Source: Bacteroidota bacterium
Lineage (GTDB): Bacteria > Bacteroidota > Ignavibacteria > Kryptoniales > JAKASW01
Length of the DNA: 64,000 nt
Assembly (NCBI GenBank): GCA_021811615.1
Contig: JAJZNW010000046.1
Span: forward strand, 1 to 64,000
Direction of reading: 5' to 3'
Below the pieces are notes generated by a model. That model saw only the letters and a list, made by a program, of their open reading frames with translations, searched no databases and was not told where the DNA came from. A program made the translations under genes and the position numbers. This document shows, one piece after another, positions 44,048-53,728 of the stretch. Every line of letters starts with the position of its first letter. Position 1 is the stretch's first letter.

Positions 44048-45124
44048 ATGATTTCGCGACTCTCAGAAGCGTTGGGGAACAGGTTCACCGGAACGCGTCG
44101 CAAAGTTCTCGGGCTCTACCTTGTCCTCATTTGCGTTAATCTCGCCGTTTGGGTAATTGCCGTATCGATGTTCTTTGGTTTTCCACTCCTCATCGGCACC
44201 TCGGTAATCGCTTACAGTTTCGGACTGAGGCATGCGGTGGATGCAGATCACATCGCCGCGATCGATAACGTAACACGTAAGCTCATGCAGGATGGAAAGC
44301 GGCCTGTAGGAGTAGGGTTCTTCTTCTCGCTGGGGCATTCAACCGTTGTCGTGCTCGCATCCGTGGCGATTGCTCTGGCAACAACCATGGTACAGAAAAG
44401 CTTTCCCCAGTTTCAGTACGTAGGTGGAGTGATAGGGACTCTCGTTTCGGCGGGATTCCTCTTCCTGATCGCGCTCCTTAACATGTTCATTCTGCGCGAT
44501 GTCTTCAAAGCATTCAGAAGAGTGAAGAAGGGAGGGCTCTACGACGAACAGACTCTCGATGAACTTCTCGGAAGGCGCGGACTGATGTCGAGAATTTTCA
44601 GACCGTTCTATAGAATGATCAACGAGAGCTGGCACATGTACCCGCTCGGATTCCTTTTCGGTCTCGGTTTCGACACAGCGACCGAGATCGGGCTTCTCGG
44701 GATCACTGCAACCGAAGCGACGAAGGGGTTGCCTGTATGGACGATACTCATCTTCCCCGCACTCTTTACTGCCGGGATGTCGATTGTCGATACCACCGAT
44801 GGCGTCCTGATGCTTGCCGCCTACGGATGGGCATACGTAAAACCGTTGAGGAAGCTGTATTACAACCTCACGATCACTTTCGTATCTGTTCTCGTCGCCC
44901 TTCTCGTCGGAGGAATTGAGGCTTTCAGCATCATAGGGGGGAGGCTTCAATTGAAAGGAGGGTTCTGGGTCGCCATCAACCGGCTGAGCGGCGACTTCGG
45001 GATGATGGGATTTTTCATCATCGGAATTTTCGTGATAAGCTGGATAGCATCCACCATTATTTACAGGGTACAGCGGTACGATCAGATAGAAGCCGGCGTG
45101 AATAAGCCGGGTACAGACCGGTAA
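44048..45124 (+). CDS. NiCoT-family nickel/cobalt permease
   Basis: This 358-residue inner-membrane protein has about eight membrane helices and the NiCoT signature RHAVDADHIAAIDN (helix II), plus the family motifs FFSLGHSTVV, LGFDTATEIGLL and PALFTAGMSIVDTTDG. It imports Ni2+ or Co2+ with high affinity; the metal cannot be read from the sequence. No metalloenzyme or cobalamin genes adjoin. AAGGAG precedes the ATG. Confidence 0.94.
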   Translation: MISRLSEALGNRFTGTRRKVLGLYLVLICVNLAVWVIAVSMFFGFPLLIGTSVIAYSFGLRHAVDADHIAAIDNVTRKLMQDGKRPVGVGFFFSLGHSTVVVLASVAIALATTMVQKSFPQFQYVGGVIGTLVSAGFLFLIALLNMFILRDVFKAFRRVKKGGLYDEQTLDELLGRRGLMSRIFRPFYRMINESWHMYPLGFLFGLGFDTATEIGLLGITATEATKGLPVWTILIFPALFTAGMSIVDTTDGVLMLAAYGWAYVKPLRKLYYNLTITFVSVLVALLVGGIEAFSIIGGRLQLKGGFWVAINRLSGDFGMMGFFIIGIFVISWIASTIIYRVQRYDQIEAGVNKPGTDR

Positions 45125-45271
45125 TTTGTCTCACTTCCCCAAACCGCCGGTCCGATTGATTCAGGATCTCAATTGAAAGCCAGGAAAGCTCCTCTGCAGG
45201 TCAATGCGTGAGTTATCACGTTCTCGGATTCCAACCACCGGCTGGAGCGCGGCGGCAAACGGCTCCTCACC

Positions 45272-46636
45272 CTATCCTTGCATCAGGTTGTACTCTTTGA
45301 TTTTCCTGTAAAGAGTTTTCCTGTCTATCCCGAGTATTTGAGCGGCCTTCGATTGGTGCCAGTTGGTCCTCTGAAGCACTTTGACGATGTACCGCTTCTC
45401 GACTTCGGACAGCGGCATGTTGTCCGAGGCAAGATCGTCTATGAGATCCGTCGATTTCATCTGGAAAAGATGCTCGGGAAGGTCCTTGCAGTCGATAATG
45501 TCGCCTCCCGCCAAAGCTATGCTTCTCTCGATTACGTTCTCCAGCTCGCGCACGTTTCCGGGCCACGAATATCTCATGAGGCATGCCATAGCTTCGTGTG
45601 TCACCTGGACATTCTGTTTCCCGAATTGCTCTCCGTATTTCTTCAGGAAATGGTCGGTGACAATTTGGATGTCTTCAGTTCTGTCTTTGAGGTCCGGCAC
45701 GTGTATCGAAATCACGTTCAGCCTGTAGAACAGGTCTTCCCTGAACTGATCGTGTTTCACCATTTCTTTCAGATCCCGGTGCGTCGCGGCAATCACGCGC
45801 ACATCGATCTTCTTGATGTCGTCGCTGCCGACGGGCCGGACTTCACCCGTCTCAACGACCCTCAGGAGTTTGGCCTGGGAACCGAGAGGCATGTCTCCGA
45901 TTTCATCGAGGAAGAGCGTACCGCCGTTCGCCGTCTCAAATAGGCCGCGTCTGGATGTGATCGCTCCCGTATAGGCACCCTTCTCGTGTCCGAACAGCTC
46001 GCTCTCCAGCAGCGATTCGGGGATCGCGCTGCAGTTCACGGTGACGAGGGGCATAGTCTTGCGGTCGCTGTTGTAATGTATTGCCTTCGCGATAAGCTCT
46101 TTTCCCGTCCCGCTCCGCCCGGTTATGAGAACGTTGCTTCGCGCGTGAGAGATCCGCTGGATAAGCGAGAAGATATCCTGCATCGGTTTGCTTTTCCCGA
46201 TGATGTTGGAGAAGGAGTACTTGTGTTCGACTTCCTGGCGGAGTAGTTCGACCTCCCTTTGGAGCCTGCGCTGCTGTGTGGCGCGCTCGAGGAGCGCGAG
46301 TATCTCGTCTATGTTGAAGGGCTTGCTTACATAATCATACGCGCCGGCTTTCATCGCATTGACGGCGGAATCCACCGACCCGAATGCGGTTATCATGATA
46401 ACCATCGAATCTTTCTGAAGGTCCTTCACCCTCTTCAGAAGATCCATGCCCGATGCCCGCGGCATCTGGATATCTGTGATCACGATATCGTAGTTCTTGT
46501 CCTCAACAAGCGTCATGGCCTTCGTGCTGTCGGAGACGGTCTCCACTGTATAGCCCGCACGCTTCAGGAACTTCTCAAGCATCGCGAGCATGTTTACGTC
46601 GTCGTCAACTGCAAGTATCGAAATGTCTGCTCTCAT
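45272..46636 (-). CDS. NtrC-family sigma-54-dependent response regulator
   Basis: This 454-residue protein has a receiver domain (acceptor D55 in VITDIQMPRASGM), a AAA+ domain with Walker A GRSGTGKE (173-180) and the sigma-54 contact loop GAYTGA (220-225, Tyr in place of the common Phe), and a C-terminal Fis-type HTH with SKAAQILGIDRKTLYRKIKE. It activates sigma-54 promoters when phosphorylated. The sensor kinase is encoded just upstream in the same operon. Its targets are unknown; the flagellar sigma-54 promoter is a candidate. Confidence 0.96.
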   Translation of the reverse strand: MRADISILAVDDDVNMLAMLEKFLKRAGYTVETVSDSTKAMTLVEDKNYDIVITDIQMPRASGMDLLKRVKDLQKDSMVIMITAFGSVDSAVNAMKAGAYDYVSKPFNIDEILALLERATQQRRLQREVELLRQEVEHKYSFSNIIGKSKPMQDIFSLIQRISHARSNVLITGRSGTGKELIAKAIHYNSDRKTMPLVTVNCSAIPESLLESELFGHEKGAYTGAITSRRGLFETANGGTLFLDEIGDMPLGSQAKLLRVVETGEVRPVGSDDIKKIDVRVIAATHRDLKEMVKHDQFREDLFYRLNVISIHVPDLKDRTEDIQIVTDHFLKKYGEQFGKQNVQVTHEAMACLMRYSWPGNVRELENVIERSIALAGGDIIDCKDLPEHLFQMKSTDLIDDLASDNMPLSEVEKRYIVKVLQRTNWHQSKAAQILGIDRKTLYRKIKEYNLMQG

Positions 46637-46686
46637 ATGTGTTTCCGGTTTTATCTCTACGGTTAATGATACATCCCGCCGAGTCT

Positions 46687-46706
46687 AATTTAGTGAAACC
46701 TAAATT
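46687..46706. other. Perfect hairpin across the kinase stop codon
   Basis: AATTTAG (46687-46693) and CTAAATT (46700-46706) form a 7-bp inverted repeat with a 6-base loop, overlapping the stop of the histidine kinase gene, about 60 bases before the regulator's start. On the minus strand it is not followed by a T-run. It might tune the ratio of kinase to regulator. Confidence 0.3.
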
Positions 46707-48718
46707 TTTCCTGATGGTGGAGTTTCGGCGGCATAAATCGGGAACGACAGCCTGAAAACCGTTCCGGTGCCGACTTTGCTGTCGACAGCAATCGTACCCT
46801 TGTGGTCCTGTACGATCCTCTGAGTAATTGCCAGACCGAGCCCTGTTCCTTTACCCACTTCCTTGGTCGTGAAAAACGGGTTGAAGATCTTCTGCAGATT
46901 CTCTTCGGGTATCCCACAGCCGGTATCCGCGATCGCCACCTCCAGTGAACCGCCATCGGCGGCACCGTTCACAGAGGTCGTGATGGTAAGTTCTCCGCCC
47001 TTTTCCATCGAATGAATGGCATTGACTATCAAATTCACGAAAACTTCCTGGAGCTGCGCCGCATCTCCAAAAACGTACGGGATCCCGTAGGAGAGTCTCA
47101 GCGTGAGTTTGATGGATGATTTATCAAGCTGGTTCTTCAGAAGCTGCAGGACACCCTCGATCTCAGTGTTCAACAGAACCGGTTTCGATCTCATTCGCTT
47201 CGGCCGCGCGAAATCGAGGAGCTGCTGAATAAGCTTCGCGATCCTGTTCGTTTCTCCGATAATCATTCTAAGCTCATCGTAGTCCCTGTCGCCGGCCTTC
47301 ACATCCATCATCAGGTATTCAGCATTGCCTAGTATTATGTTTAGCGGAGTCCCGATCTCGTGCGCAATACCGGTCGAGATCTGGCCGATAAACGAAAGTT
47401 TCTCTGTCTGCCGCAGTTCCATCTCGTACTGCTTCAGCTGCGTTACGTCGCGCATGATGAGCGCAGTCCCTATAAATGTCCCTTGTTCGTCTCTGAGAAC
47501 TGTGCCGGTTAGACTGACGATGACCCTCTGGCCGGAGATCGTCTCGCAGTCGAGCTCGAAGTTCTTTACGGATCCTTCATCGTGAATCCGTCTGAGAATT
47601 ACTTCGTCGTCGCCGATCAGCCTTTTTTCCTGCGGAAGAAGAATTGAAAACGGGCGGCCCGTAGCCTGGTCCGGCTCCATGCCGAAAAGGAGAGCGGCTC
47701 CCTTGTTCCAGGAGACAATCTTCCCGCTTACATCGAGGCCGATTATCGCATCAGCGGAATTATCTGTCAACATCGAAATGTAGTGCTCCCGGGAGGTGAC
47801 TTCCCCTTCGAGAAGGAATTTCATCAGCCCGTATCCGAGTTGGTCCACCATGGCGAGGAGGATGCTCATGCTCTCTTCCTGGAGATCGACGACGCTGCTC
47901 TCCCTGAGCGGTACGGAAGGATAAGCGAGGAGGAGGAGTCCGAGAAGAAAATCACCGGCCGACACGGGAAGCATGACTACCAGCCGCCTGTTGCCGAATA
48001 TTTCCTGCATGACGGCATAGCTCCGGCGCGCGCTGGCCTCGCCGGCGAACTGGGCAGCCAGTGCGTTCAGGAATTCGCCGCTTGCGGTCGGCCCTTTCTC
48101 GGGCATTGAGAACCTGAATGCCAGCTGCTGAGAATTCTGATCGAAGGCGAAGAACTCGACAGCATTCGCTTTCGACTCTTCCTTTATGATTATAGCCGCG
48201 GCGCTTAGAGCCTCGTCGTATGCATTTGCCGACCCCATTGCCCTGGTGAAACGCAGCAGCGTCTCGCGCTGGCGCTCGATGACCTTCCGCCGCGTCGCAC
48301 CCACTTCGCTCTGGTAAGTCTGGTAAGCGGCAGCATATTGATATATGATCTCGTGAAAACACCCGTCGATCCTTCGGGAATACTCGAACAGCTTGTTCTT
48401 GTCCACCATCTTCTCACGAACGACGGAGAGGATCGCATCTTCTCCCAACAAAAATGTCTCGTGCACCGTCGTCAGGGTAAGCAGTCCGTTGTACGGCGGT
48501 TTGACGATCCGGTCGGTGAATTTCACAAGCCGCGAAGGCCCGCGGTCTTCCAACAGATCGAGGATACACTGAAGCAACTCTGTAATCTGGCTCTTGAAAA
48601 ACGGAATTTGCGAACTCCCGAAGTACTTCGGGAACGACCCGATCGTTCCAGCCCATCGATTCGTGATCTCTTCAAAATTGCCGGTTACTATTTCTACGAT
48701 CTCATCCATGACAATCAT
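46700..48718 (-). CDS. PAS-domain sensor histidine kinase partnered with the NtrC-type regulator
   Basis: This 672-residue protein lacks membrane helices. An N-terminal helical domain (about 1-150) looks like the RsbR/globin-like sensor N-terminus. A GAF-like region (about 155-300) and a PAS domain (about 312-430) follow, then HisKA with H453 in HEIGTP, the N-box [15 protein letters not shown] and the G-boxes [11 protein letters not shown] and [10 protein letters not shown]. It probably senses a cytoplasmic signal and phosphorylates the regulator encoded next. The start could be ATG 48718 or the ATG three codons later; the former overlaps the menG stop. Confidence 0.93.
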   Translation of the reverse strand: MIVMDEIVEIVTGNFEEITNRWAGTIGSFPKYFGSSQIPFFKSQITELLQCILDLLEDRGPSRLVKFTDRIVKPPYNGLLTLTTVHETFLLGEDAILSVVREKMVDKNKLFEYSRRIDGCFHEIIYQYAAAYQTYQSEVGATRRKVIERQRETLLRFTRAMGSANAYDEALSAAAIIIKEESKANAVEFFAFDQNSQQLAFRFSMPEKGPTASGEFLNALAAQFAGEASARRSYAVMQEIFGNRRLVVMLPVSAGDFLLGLLLLAYPSVPLRESSVVDLQEESMSILLAMVDQLGYGLMKFLLEGEVTSREHYISMLTDNSADAIIGLDVSGKIVSWNKGAALLFGMEPDQATGRPFSILLPQEKRLIGDDEVILRRIHDEGSVKNFELDCETISGQRVIVSLTGTVLRDEQGTFIGTALIMRDVTQLKQYEMELRQTEKLSFIGQISTGIAHEIGTPLNIILGNAEYLMMDVKAGDRDYDELRMIIGETNRIAKLIQQLLDFARPKRMRSKPVLLNTEIEGVLQLLKNQLDKSSIKLTLRLSYGIPYVFGDAAQLQEVFVNLIVNAIHSMEKGGELTITTSVNGAADGGSLEVAIADTGCGIPEENLQKIFNPFFTTKEVGKGTGLGLAITQRIVQDHKGTIAVDSKVGTGTVFRLSFPIYAAETPPSGKI

Positions 48719-49455
48719 TTAATCCCACAATATGCCGTTGCTATGCCGAACGTCATCGGCACGGAGCGGATCTCTCTGAAATTCACATTTCTCATGACTT
48801 CCACGAAATCCTCGCCATCCGGGAAAGCCGACACAGATTCCGGCAGGTATGTATACGCACTCCCGTCTCCCGAGACTATCTTTCCTACGGCCGGGAGGAC
48901 ATGCCTGAAATACAGGAAGTAGAGTTGCTTGACCGGGAAAACTCTCGGCTTTGAAAATTCGAGGACCACTATTCTGCCGCCGCTCTTCAGTACGCGGTGC
49001 ATCTCCGCCAAACCTTTATTAAGGTCACCGAAATTCCTCGCACCGAAGGCGACTGCGGCTACGTCGAACGCTTCCCCGGGAAACGGCAGATCCTCTGCGC
49101 TCGCCTGTATCATCTCAATCTTCCCGTCGAGACCGGAGCTCACTTTTTTAACGCGAAAAGCGCGGAGCATGTTTTCGGCGAAGTCGACTCCCACCACTTT
49201 CCCGGCGTTCGACTTTGCCGCTTCGATGGATAAATCGCCCGTCCCGCAAGCTACGTCCAGGAACGCATCTCCCTCAGCGAGCCCGGAAAGTTCGACAGCT
49301 TTCCTTCGCCAGAGGCGATCTACACCGGCGCTCAGAAAATGGTTCAGAAAATCGTAGCGGCCAGAGATGTCGTTAAACATTCGTCTGACATACCGGTTCT
49401 TCGACGCTGCATCCCGTCGGTCCTCGACGGGATCGAAGTTGTCAGCGCTGATCAT
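48715..49455 (-). CDS. menG: Demethylmenaquinone methyltransferase (MenG/UbiE)
   Basis: This 246-residue SAM-dependent methyltransferase performs the last step of menaquinone synthesis. Motifs include MFNDISGRYDFLNHFLSAGV near the start, the SAM loop FLDVACGTGDLS, VGVDFAENML and the downstream AFGARNFGDLNKGL. Its length fits the family. It overlaps both the TPR gene and the kinase gene, so it is in an operon with regulatory genes. Ubiquinone use is less likely in this lineage. Confidence 0.94.
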   Translation of the reverse strand: MISADNFDPVEDRRDAASKNRYVRRMFNDISGRYDFLNHFLSAGVDRLWRRKAVELSGLAEGDAFLDVACGTGDLSIEAAKSNAGKVVGVDFAENMLRAFRVKKVSSGLDGKIEMIQASAEDLPFPGEAFDVAAVAFGARNFGDLNKGLAEMHRVLKSGGRIVVLEFSKPRVFPVKQLYFLYFRHVLPAVGKIVSGDGSAYTYLPESVSAFPDGEDFVEVMRNVNFREIRSVPMTFGIATAYCGIK

Positions 49456-50431
49456 TTGCCCTGGCTTCCAGCTCCGTGATCTTCCTGCGATAAAAATCCG
49501 CCCGTTCCGGTTTCTTCTTCAGAAGGATGTTGTATGCTTCAATAGCAGCTTTAAGCTGGCCCTGCTGTTCAAATATCGCGGCGAGCGTATCGGTGACAAT
49601 TTCCGGTGTAAGTTCAATCCCGGCATCTTCGTCGCGGCCGACGCTCTCCTGCGGTTGTATGGGACCTGCGGCATCCAGCTCGCGGGCGAGCGCTTCGAGA
49701 TCGAAATCGTCCGATTCTCCGGTAGGTTCTTCTTCAAGCGCCTCGGAATGAGTATCCGGTTCTGGCAAATCCGTGATTATCTTGTCCCCAAATTCGCGAG
49801 TTACCCTGTCGATGATATCCCTGGCGTTTACGGATTCCGTCCCGGATTCCGAATCCCGCGTGTCTTCTTCTGCCACATCGCCTTCGTTTGGCGGTGGCTG
49901 GACAGGTTCGGGCGATCTGGACAGTTTCGACGGTAAACCGGATAAGTCTTCGCCAATAATCGATTCAAGACCGGGTATCAGGAGATCTTCGTCGGAAGTG
50001 ATTATAGGATTCGCCTTGAGCGTCTGTTCCACCGTCTTCATGATGTCGCTTCCCGCTCCCTTACGATACTGCTCGGCGATCTTTCTTCCTATGGAATCAG
50101 CCTGTTCCTGTTTGTCGACATCTTCCTTCAGCGATTCGACCATCTGCGAGCCGGGATGGAGATCTGCCGCCTTCAGGACCTCCTTTCTCGCTTCCCGGTA
50201 GAATCCCGCTTTGATCATTGCCATCGCGAGAACGGCATGGCCCGTCGAGTAATTCGGATGTACGATAACACCGCGCTGGGCAACGGAAAGTGCTTCTGCA
50301 ACCCTGTCGATTTGCAGATAGAAATAGGATAGCATGGCGAAAAAAGTCGAACCCGGATCTTTCTTCACTTTGTCCTCGATGTATTGAAGAAGGACGAGGT
50401 CCTTGCCGCCATATTGGTAATTCATCGCCAC
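49442..50431 (-). CDS. TPR-repeat protein
   Basis: This 329-residue protein has N-terminal TPR helices (about 10-110; for example STGHAVLAMAMIKAGFYREA), an acidic, low-complexity middle (about 165-275) and a C-terminal TPR-like pair with AAIFEQQGQLKAAIEAYNIL. There is no signal peptide, so it is likely cytoplasmic. It overlaps menG by 14 bases. The function is not recognisable. Confidence 0.8.
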   Translation of the reverse strand: MAMNYQYGGKDLVLLQYIEDKVKKDPGSTFFAMLSYFYLQIDRVAEALSVAQRGVIVHPNYSTGHAVLAMAMIKAGFYREARKEVLKAADLHPGSQMVESLKEDVDKQEQADSIGRKIAEQYRKGAGSDIMKTVEQTLKANPIITSDEDLLIPGLESIIGEDLSGLPSKLSRSPEPVQPPPNEGDVAEEDTRDSESGTESVNARDIIDRVTREFGDKIITDLPEPDTHSEALEEEPTGESDDFDLEALARELDAAGPIQPQESVGRDEDAGIELTPEIVTDTLAAIFEQQGQLKAAIEAYNILLKKKPERADFYRRKITELEARANDQR

Positions 50432-50478
50432 TACCGGACGAGTAGAATTACGATGAAGGTGTTCGAGAAACTAGACAT

Positions 50479-50511
50479 AAAAAAACGAAGCTGAAACCTC
50501 TGATTTCACTT
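50479..50511 (-). terminator. Intrinsic terminator after the glycosyltransferase gene
   Basis: On the minus strand a stem with AAG-TGAAA against TTTCA-G-CTT (50488-50511, one bulge, 7-base loop) is followed by a run of seven T (complement of 50479-50485). It overlaps the glycosyltransferase stop codon at 50506-50508 and separates that operon from the TPR-menG-kinase operon. Confidence 0.6.
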
Positions 50512-52026
50512 TGTGATTTGTTCTGCTACCGGCTGCGCTTTGGGCACTGTCCGGATTGCCGACTTCTTTGCTAGAAAAGCCTGCTTGATCGAGAGGTATG
50601 AAATCGAACCGAAACCAGCGAAGAACAACAGTTCGAACGGCACTGCGGCAAACTCAAGGTCAGCCACCGACAGCGCTATCCCCGCCAGGCAGTAAAGTGC
50701 AAGGACAAACTCGGCAATAGAAACCCAGTTGATTTTCCTCTGCGTGTACTTCTTGTCGGCCCACGAACCGCCTTTAGCCGTCATGCCGTACTTCGGCGTC
50801 CTGACGAACTCCGACTTCTTGTTGAACAAGCCCTCGAGGACAGCCTTGGTGTTGTTTACCGAAAGGCCCATGCTTCCTGCCATGAAAACAGGGAAGAGAT
50901 AAATTCGCCGCCGCCAGTCGGCATAAATGTCTTTCTGGCTGTAGAGGTAGAACACGAATGTTCCGAAGAAGGCGAAGATAAATCCGCCCATCAGCATGAA
51001 TGTAGCATCATACTGGCCGGTATGCTTAATCAGGACGGCAGGAAGCTGCAGTATGGCAATGAGAAGGACGAAGGGGTATACAAGGCTCGCGGTGAGATGT
51101 ATCGTCGAGTGTATCTTGACCCTGAGCGGCAGCTTCGACTTCCATACCTGCGGAAGAAGCTTCTTCGATGCTTCTATCGCTCCTTTTGTCCAGCGGAATT
51201 GCTGCGACCTGAGTCCGTTCACATCGGCCGGGAGTTCGGCTGGCGAGGTGTATTCCTTCATAAAAACGAACTGCCACCCTTTGAGCTGCGCGCGGTAACT
51301 CAAATCGAGATCTTCCGCGAGCGTGTCGGCTTCCCAATTGCCCGACTCCTCTATGCAGCTCCGGCGCCAGATTCCCGCGGTGCCGTTGAAGTTCATGAAG
51401 AAGCCGGCCTTATTGCGAACCTGCTGCTCGATTACGAAGTGACCGTCGAGCGCTATTGCCTGCGCGCGCGTCAGAAGCGAATAGTCGCTGTTGATATGCT
51501 CCCAACGCGTCTGTACGAGTCCGACTTTCGAGTCCGCAAAATACGGAAGCGTCCTCTTCAGAAAATCGTGACGGGGGATGAAGTCGGCATCGAATATTGC
51601 GACATATTCACCACGGGCCTGCGCCAGTCCAACCTTCAACGCGCCCGCTTTGAATCCCTGCCTGTTTCCCCTGCGTATATGCTTGATATCGAATCCCTGT
51701 CCCGATTTCTCGACGACCTTCTGGCCGATTATGGCAGTTGTCTCGTCTGTCGAGTCGTCCAGTACCTGTATCTCGAGCTTATCTTTCGGATAATCCAGGG
51801 CACAGATCGAATCTATCGCCCTGTTGACAACATAAAGCTCGTTGTAAACGGGAAGCTGGACGGTAACAGTAGGAAGCTCTTTCAATTCCCCCTTCTGGGC
51901 AACCTGCCTGTTCCTGTAGCGAAAGTAATAGTAGATCATCAAGAAACCGTTTGAGCCGAATATGAAAGGAAAGCTCAAAGCGATTATGTAAGAGATCAAA
52001 AGTGCGTCTTCAAGGCGCGGTGACAT
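50506..52026 (-). CDS. Membrane glycosyltransferase, GT2 (cellulose synthase-like)
   Basis: This 506-residue inner-membrane enzyme has an N-terminal helix (about 10-33), a GT2 catalytic domain and four or so C-terminal helices from about 300. The catalytic motifs are all present: DDS (90-92), DAD (146-148), ED (238-239) and QxxRW (275-279). This set is typical of processive enzymes such as cellulose synthases and related glucan or glucosylceramide-type synthases; the sugar and acceptor cannot be told. GGAAGGAG precedes the ATG. It lies downstream of lptE, suggesting an envelope role. Confidence 0.9.
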   Translation of the reverse strand: MSPRLEDALLISYIIALSFPFIFGSNGFLMIYYYFRYRNRQVAQKGELKELPTVTVQLPVYNELYVVNRAIDSICALDYPKDKLEIQVLDDSTDETTAIIGQKVVEKSGQGFDIKHIRRGNRQGFKAGALKVGLAQARGEYVAIFDADFIPRHDFLKRTLPYFADSKVGLVQTRWEHINSDYSLLTRAQAIALDGHFVIEQQVRNKAGFFMNFNGTAGIWRRSCIEESGNWEADTLAEDLDLSYRAQLKGWQFVFMKEYTSPAELPADVNGLRSQQFRWTKGAIEASKKLLPQVWKSKLPLRVKIHSTIHLTASLVYPFVLLIAILQLPAVLIKHTGQYDATFMLMGGFIFAFFGTFVFYLYSQKDIYADWRRRIYLFPVFMAGSMGLSVNNTKAVLEGLFNKKSEFVRTPKYGMTAKGGSWADKKYTQRKINWVSIAEFVLALYCLAGIALSVADLEFAAVPFELLFFAGFGSISYLSIKQAFLAKKSAIRTVPKAQPVAEQITK

Positions 52027-52042
52027 TCTAAATTACTCCTTC

Positions 52043-52058
52043 CCGGGTTTCTACCCGG
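52043..52058 (-). promoter_or_regulatory. Hairpin between lptE and the glycosyltransferase ribosome site
   Basis: CCGGGT (52043-52048) and ACCCGG (52053-52058) form a perfect 6-bp stem with a 4-base loop, directly between the lptE stop and the AGGAG of the glycosyltransferase. No T-run follows, so it is more likely a message-stability or translation element than a terminator. Confidence 0.45.
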
Positions 52059-52065
52059 ATGATGT

Positions 52066-52560
52066 TTACCAATTTGTAACCAAAGCCAACAAAATGTCCT
52101 GACTTAATTTATCTTCGGCCGAGCTCAGTCCCTGACTTCTGTTGGAAGGACCCGCACTGGGATTGTATTCACCCCAATCTGAGAACTGTTTTGTCCAGAT
52201 GTCCTTCTGAGTCTTCAGGTTCTCGAACCTGACCGTCACGTTCACGGTAATCTGCCACTTCCCGACCTGCTCGTTCCCGTTGATTGAAACCGGTTGAGTG
52301 GTCACGCTGTTGATCGTCCCAATAATCGCCGCATCTGCCGTCGACATGCTTGTTACCTGATATGTGTTATCCGATATAAGCTGTTGCGTGAGCAAGTTCG
52401 TCAGATTGGTCCTTAGACTTGGGTCGCCATAGCCGCTTTTGTCGTCGAACACTTCAACCGCAACCGAATGCACGCCGGGTGGCAGAGAGGCTCCACGAAA
52501 AGAGTAAGTACAGCCGCTGATAGCCAGCAAAAGCGCCAAAAATGCGCAGTATTTCATCAA
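52066..52560 (-). CDS. lptE: LptE-type LPS-assembly lipoprotein
   Basis: This 164-residue lipoprotein has a signal peptide ending in the lipobox LAISGC (C17). The body matches the LptE pattern of Bacteroidota and relatives: CTYSFRGASLPPGVHSVAVE, TNLLTQQLISDNTYQVTS, then KWQITVNVTVRFENLKTQK. LptE plugs the LptD barrel in the outer membrane; the lptD gene is at 60581-63211. Its ATG overlaps the stop of the sigma-54 activator gene. Confidence 0.87.
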   Translation of the reverse strand: MMKYCAFLALLLAISGCTYSFRGASLPPGVHSVAVEVFDDKSGYGDPSLRTNLTNLLTQQLISDNTYQVTSMSTADAAIIGTINSVTTQPVSINGNEQVGKWQITVNVTVRFENLKTQKDIWTKQFSDWGEYNPSAGPSNRSQGLSSAEDKLSQDILLALVTNW

Positions 52561-53720
52561 ACGTCCTTTAATTTATACTCCTGGAGTTTGCGATACAAAG
52601 ACCGCATACTTATCCCCAGGGCGTCGGCAGCCATCCTCTTGTTCCCGTGGAACTTTTCTATGGCCGTCTTGATAAGGTGCTTTTCAACCTCTCTAAGATT
52701 CAACTCGGCGCCGTCTTGAATTCTTCCGGGGTCAGGTTCGGCTGTCTGATATGGCTGTGGAATCGGAAGGGAGAGTTTCCTGCCAACCGCCCCGGAACCT
52801 ATTACACTCTTGATGTCTACAAGATCGTTCTTGATCTCCCACAGCGCGCGAAGAATTAACTCTCGTTCCGATTCTTCCGGCGTCTTGTCGACATGCACGG
52901 GCAAAAGCCTGCTCGTCGATTCCCCGACGTACATCATCTCGTTTTTCGGGAGATATTTGACAATAGAATCCGAATCCACCTTCTTACCGCGCTCCAATAC
53001 GATTATGCTTTCAACCAGGTTCTTGAGTTCACGAACGTTGCCGGGCCATTCGAGACCCGACAATGTTTCAACGGCATCACTTGTGAAACCGCCGAACTGT
53101 ATCTTATTGCGATCGGAAAACTCCCTGGCAAACTTCCCGACAAAGATCGGGATATCTTCCCGCCTTTCTCTGAGCGGAGGTATGTAGACGCTAACCGACC
53201 GGATCCGGAAATACAAATCCTGCCTGAAATATCCCTTTGCCACTTCTTCTTCGAGCAGCTTGTTCGAAGCTGCAATAACCCTCACATCCGAAGTCTGCGT
53301 GCTCGAAGAACCTACACGCATAAACTCGCCCGTCTCGATTACCCGGAGAAGCTTCACCTGAGTCGGCAAAGGCATGTCGCCGATCTCATCTAGAAAGAGA
53401 GTTCCGCCGTCGGCTATTTCGAAATAGCCTTTTCTCGACTCAACCGCTCCGGTGAATGCCCCGCGCTGGTGGCCGAAGAGTTCCGACTCGAGTATCCCTT
53501 CAGGTATCGCTCCGCAGTTGACCGCAACGATAGGCTTGTCCGAGCGGTTGCTCGCGCCGTGTATCGCGCGTGCTATAACTTCCTTCCCGGACCCGCTCTC
53601 CCCGCCTATCAGCACCGTAACGTCGGTGGCAGCTACCTGCATCACTTTTGTGACGACATCCCTCATCGCGGATGACTCGCCAATTATTCCGAATTTTTCC
53701 TGAAATTCTTCCGGTGTCAT
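52557..53720 (-). CDS. Sigma-54 activator lacking a receiver domain (PspF-like architecture)
   Basis: This 387-residue protein begins within about 15 residues of the AAA+ domain: Walker A GESGSGKE (40-47) and the sigma-54 loop GAFTGA (87-92) are intact. A linker (about 270-340) leads to a C-terminal Fis-type HTH with KRMAADALGISMRSLYRKLQ. No receiver, GAF or PAS domain is present, so it is not controlled by phosphorylation and may be constitutive or held by a partner protein, as PspF is by PspA. It is co-transcribed with an MBL hydrolase gene and lptE. Confidence 0.94.
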   Translation of the reverse strand: MTPEEFQEKFGIIGESSAMRDVVTKVMQVAATDVTVLIGGESGSGKEVIARAIHGASNRSDKPIVAVNCGAIPEGILESELFGHQRGAFTGAVESRKGYFEIADGGTLFLDEIGDMPLPTQVKLLRVIETGEFMRVGSSSTQTSDVRVIAASNKLLEEEVAKGYFRQDLYFRIRSVSVYIPPLRERREDIPIFVGKFAREFSDRNKIQFGGFTSDAVETLSGLEWPGNVRELKNLVESIIVLERGKKVDSDSIVKYLPKNEMMYVGESTSRLLPVHVDKTPEESERELILRALWEIKNDLVDIKSVIGSGAVGRKLSLPIPQPYQTAEPDPGRIQDGAELNLREVEKHLIKTAIEKFHGNKRMAADALGISMRSLYRKLQEYKLKDV

Positions 53721-53728
53721 TTTTCTTC

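Noticed and set aside
51022-51954. 310-residue plus-strand frame opposite the glycosyltransferase
   Set aside because: All catalytic motifs are on the minus strand; this frame matches no family and ends without context.
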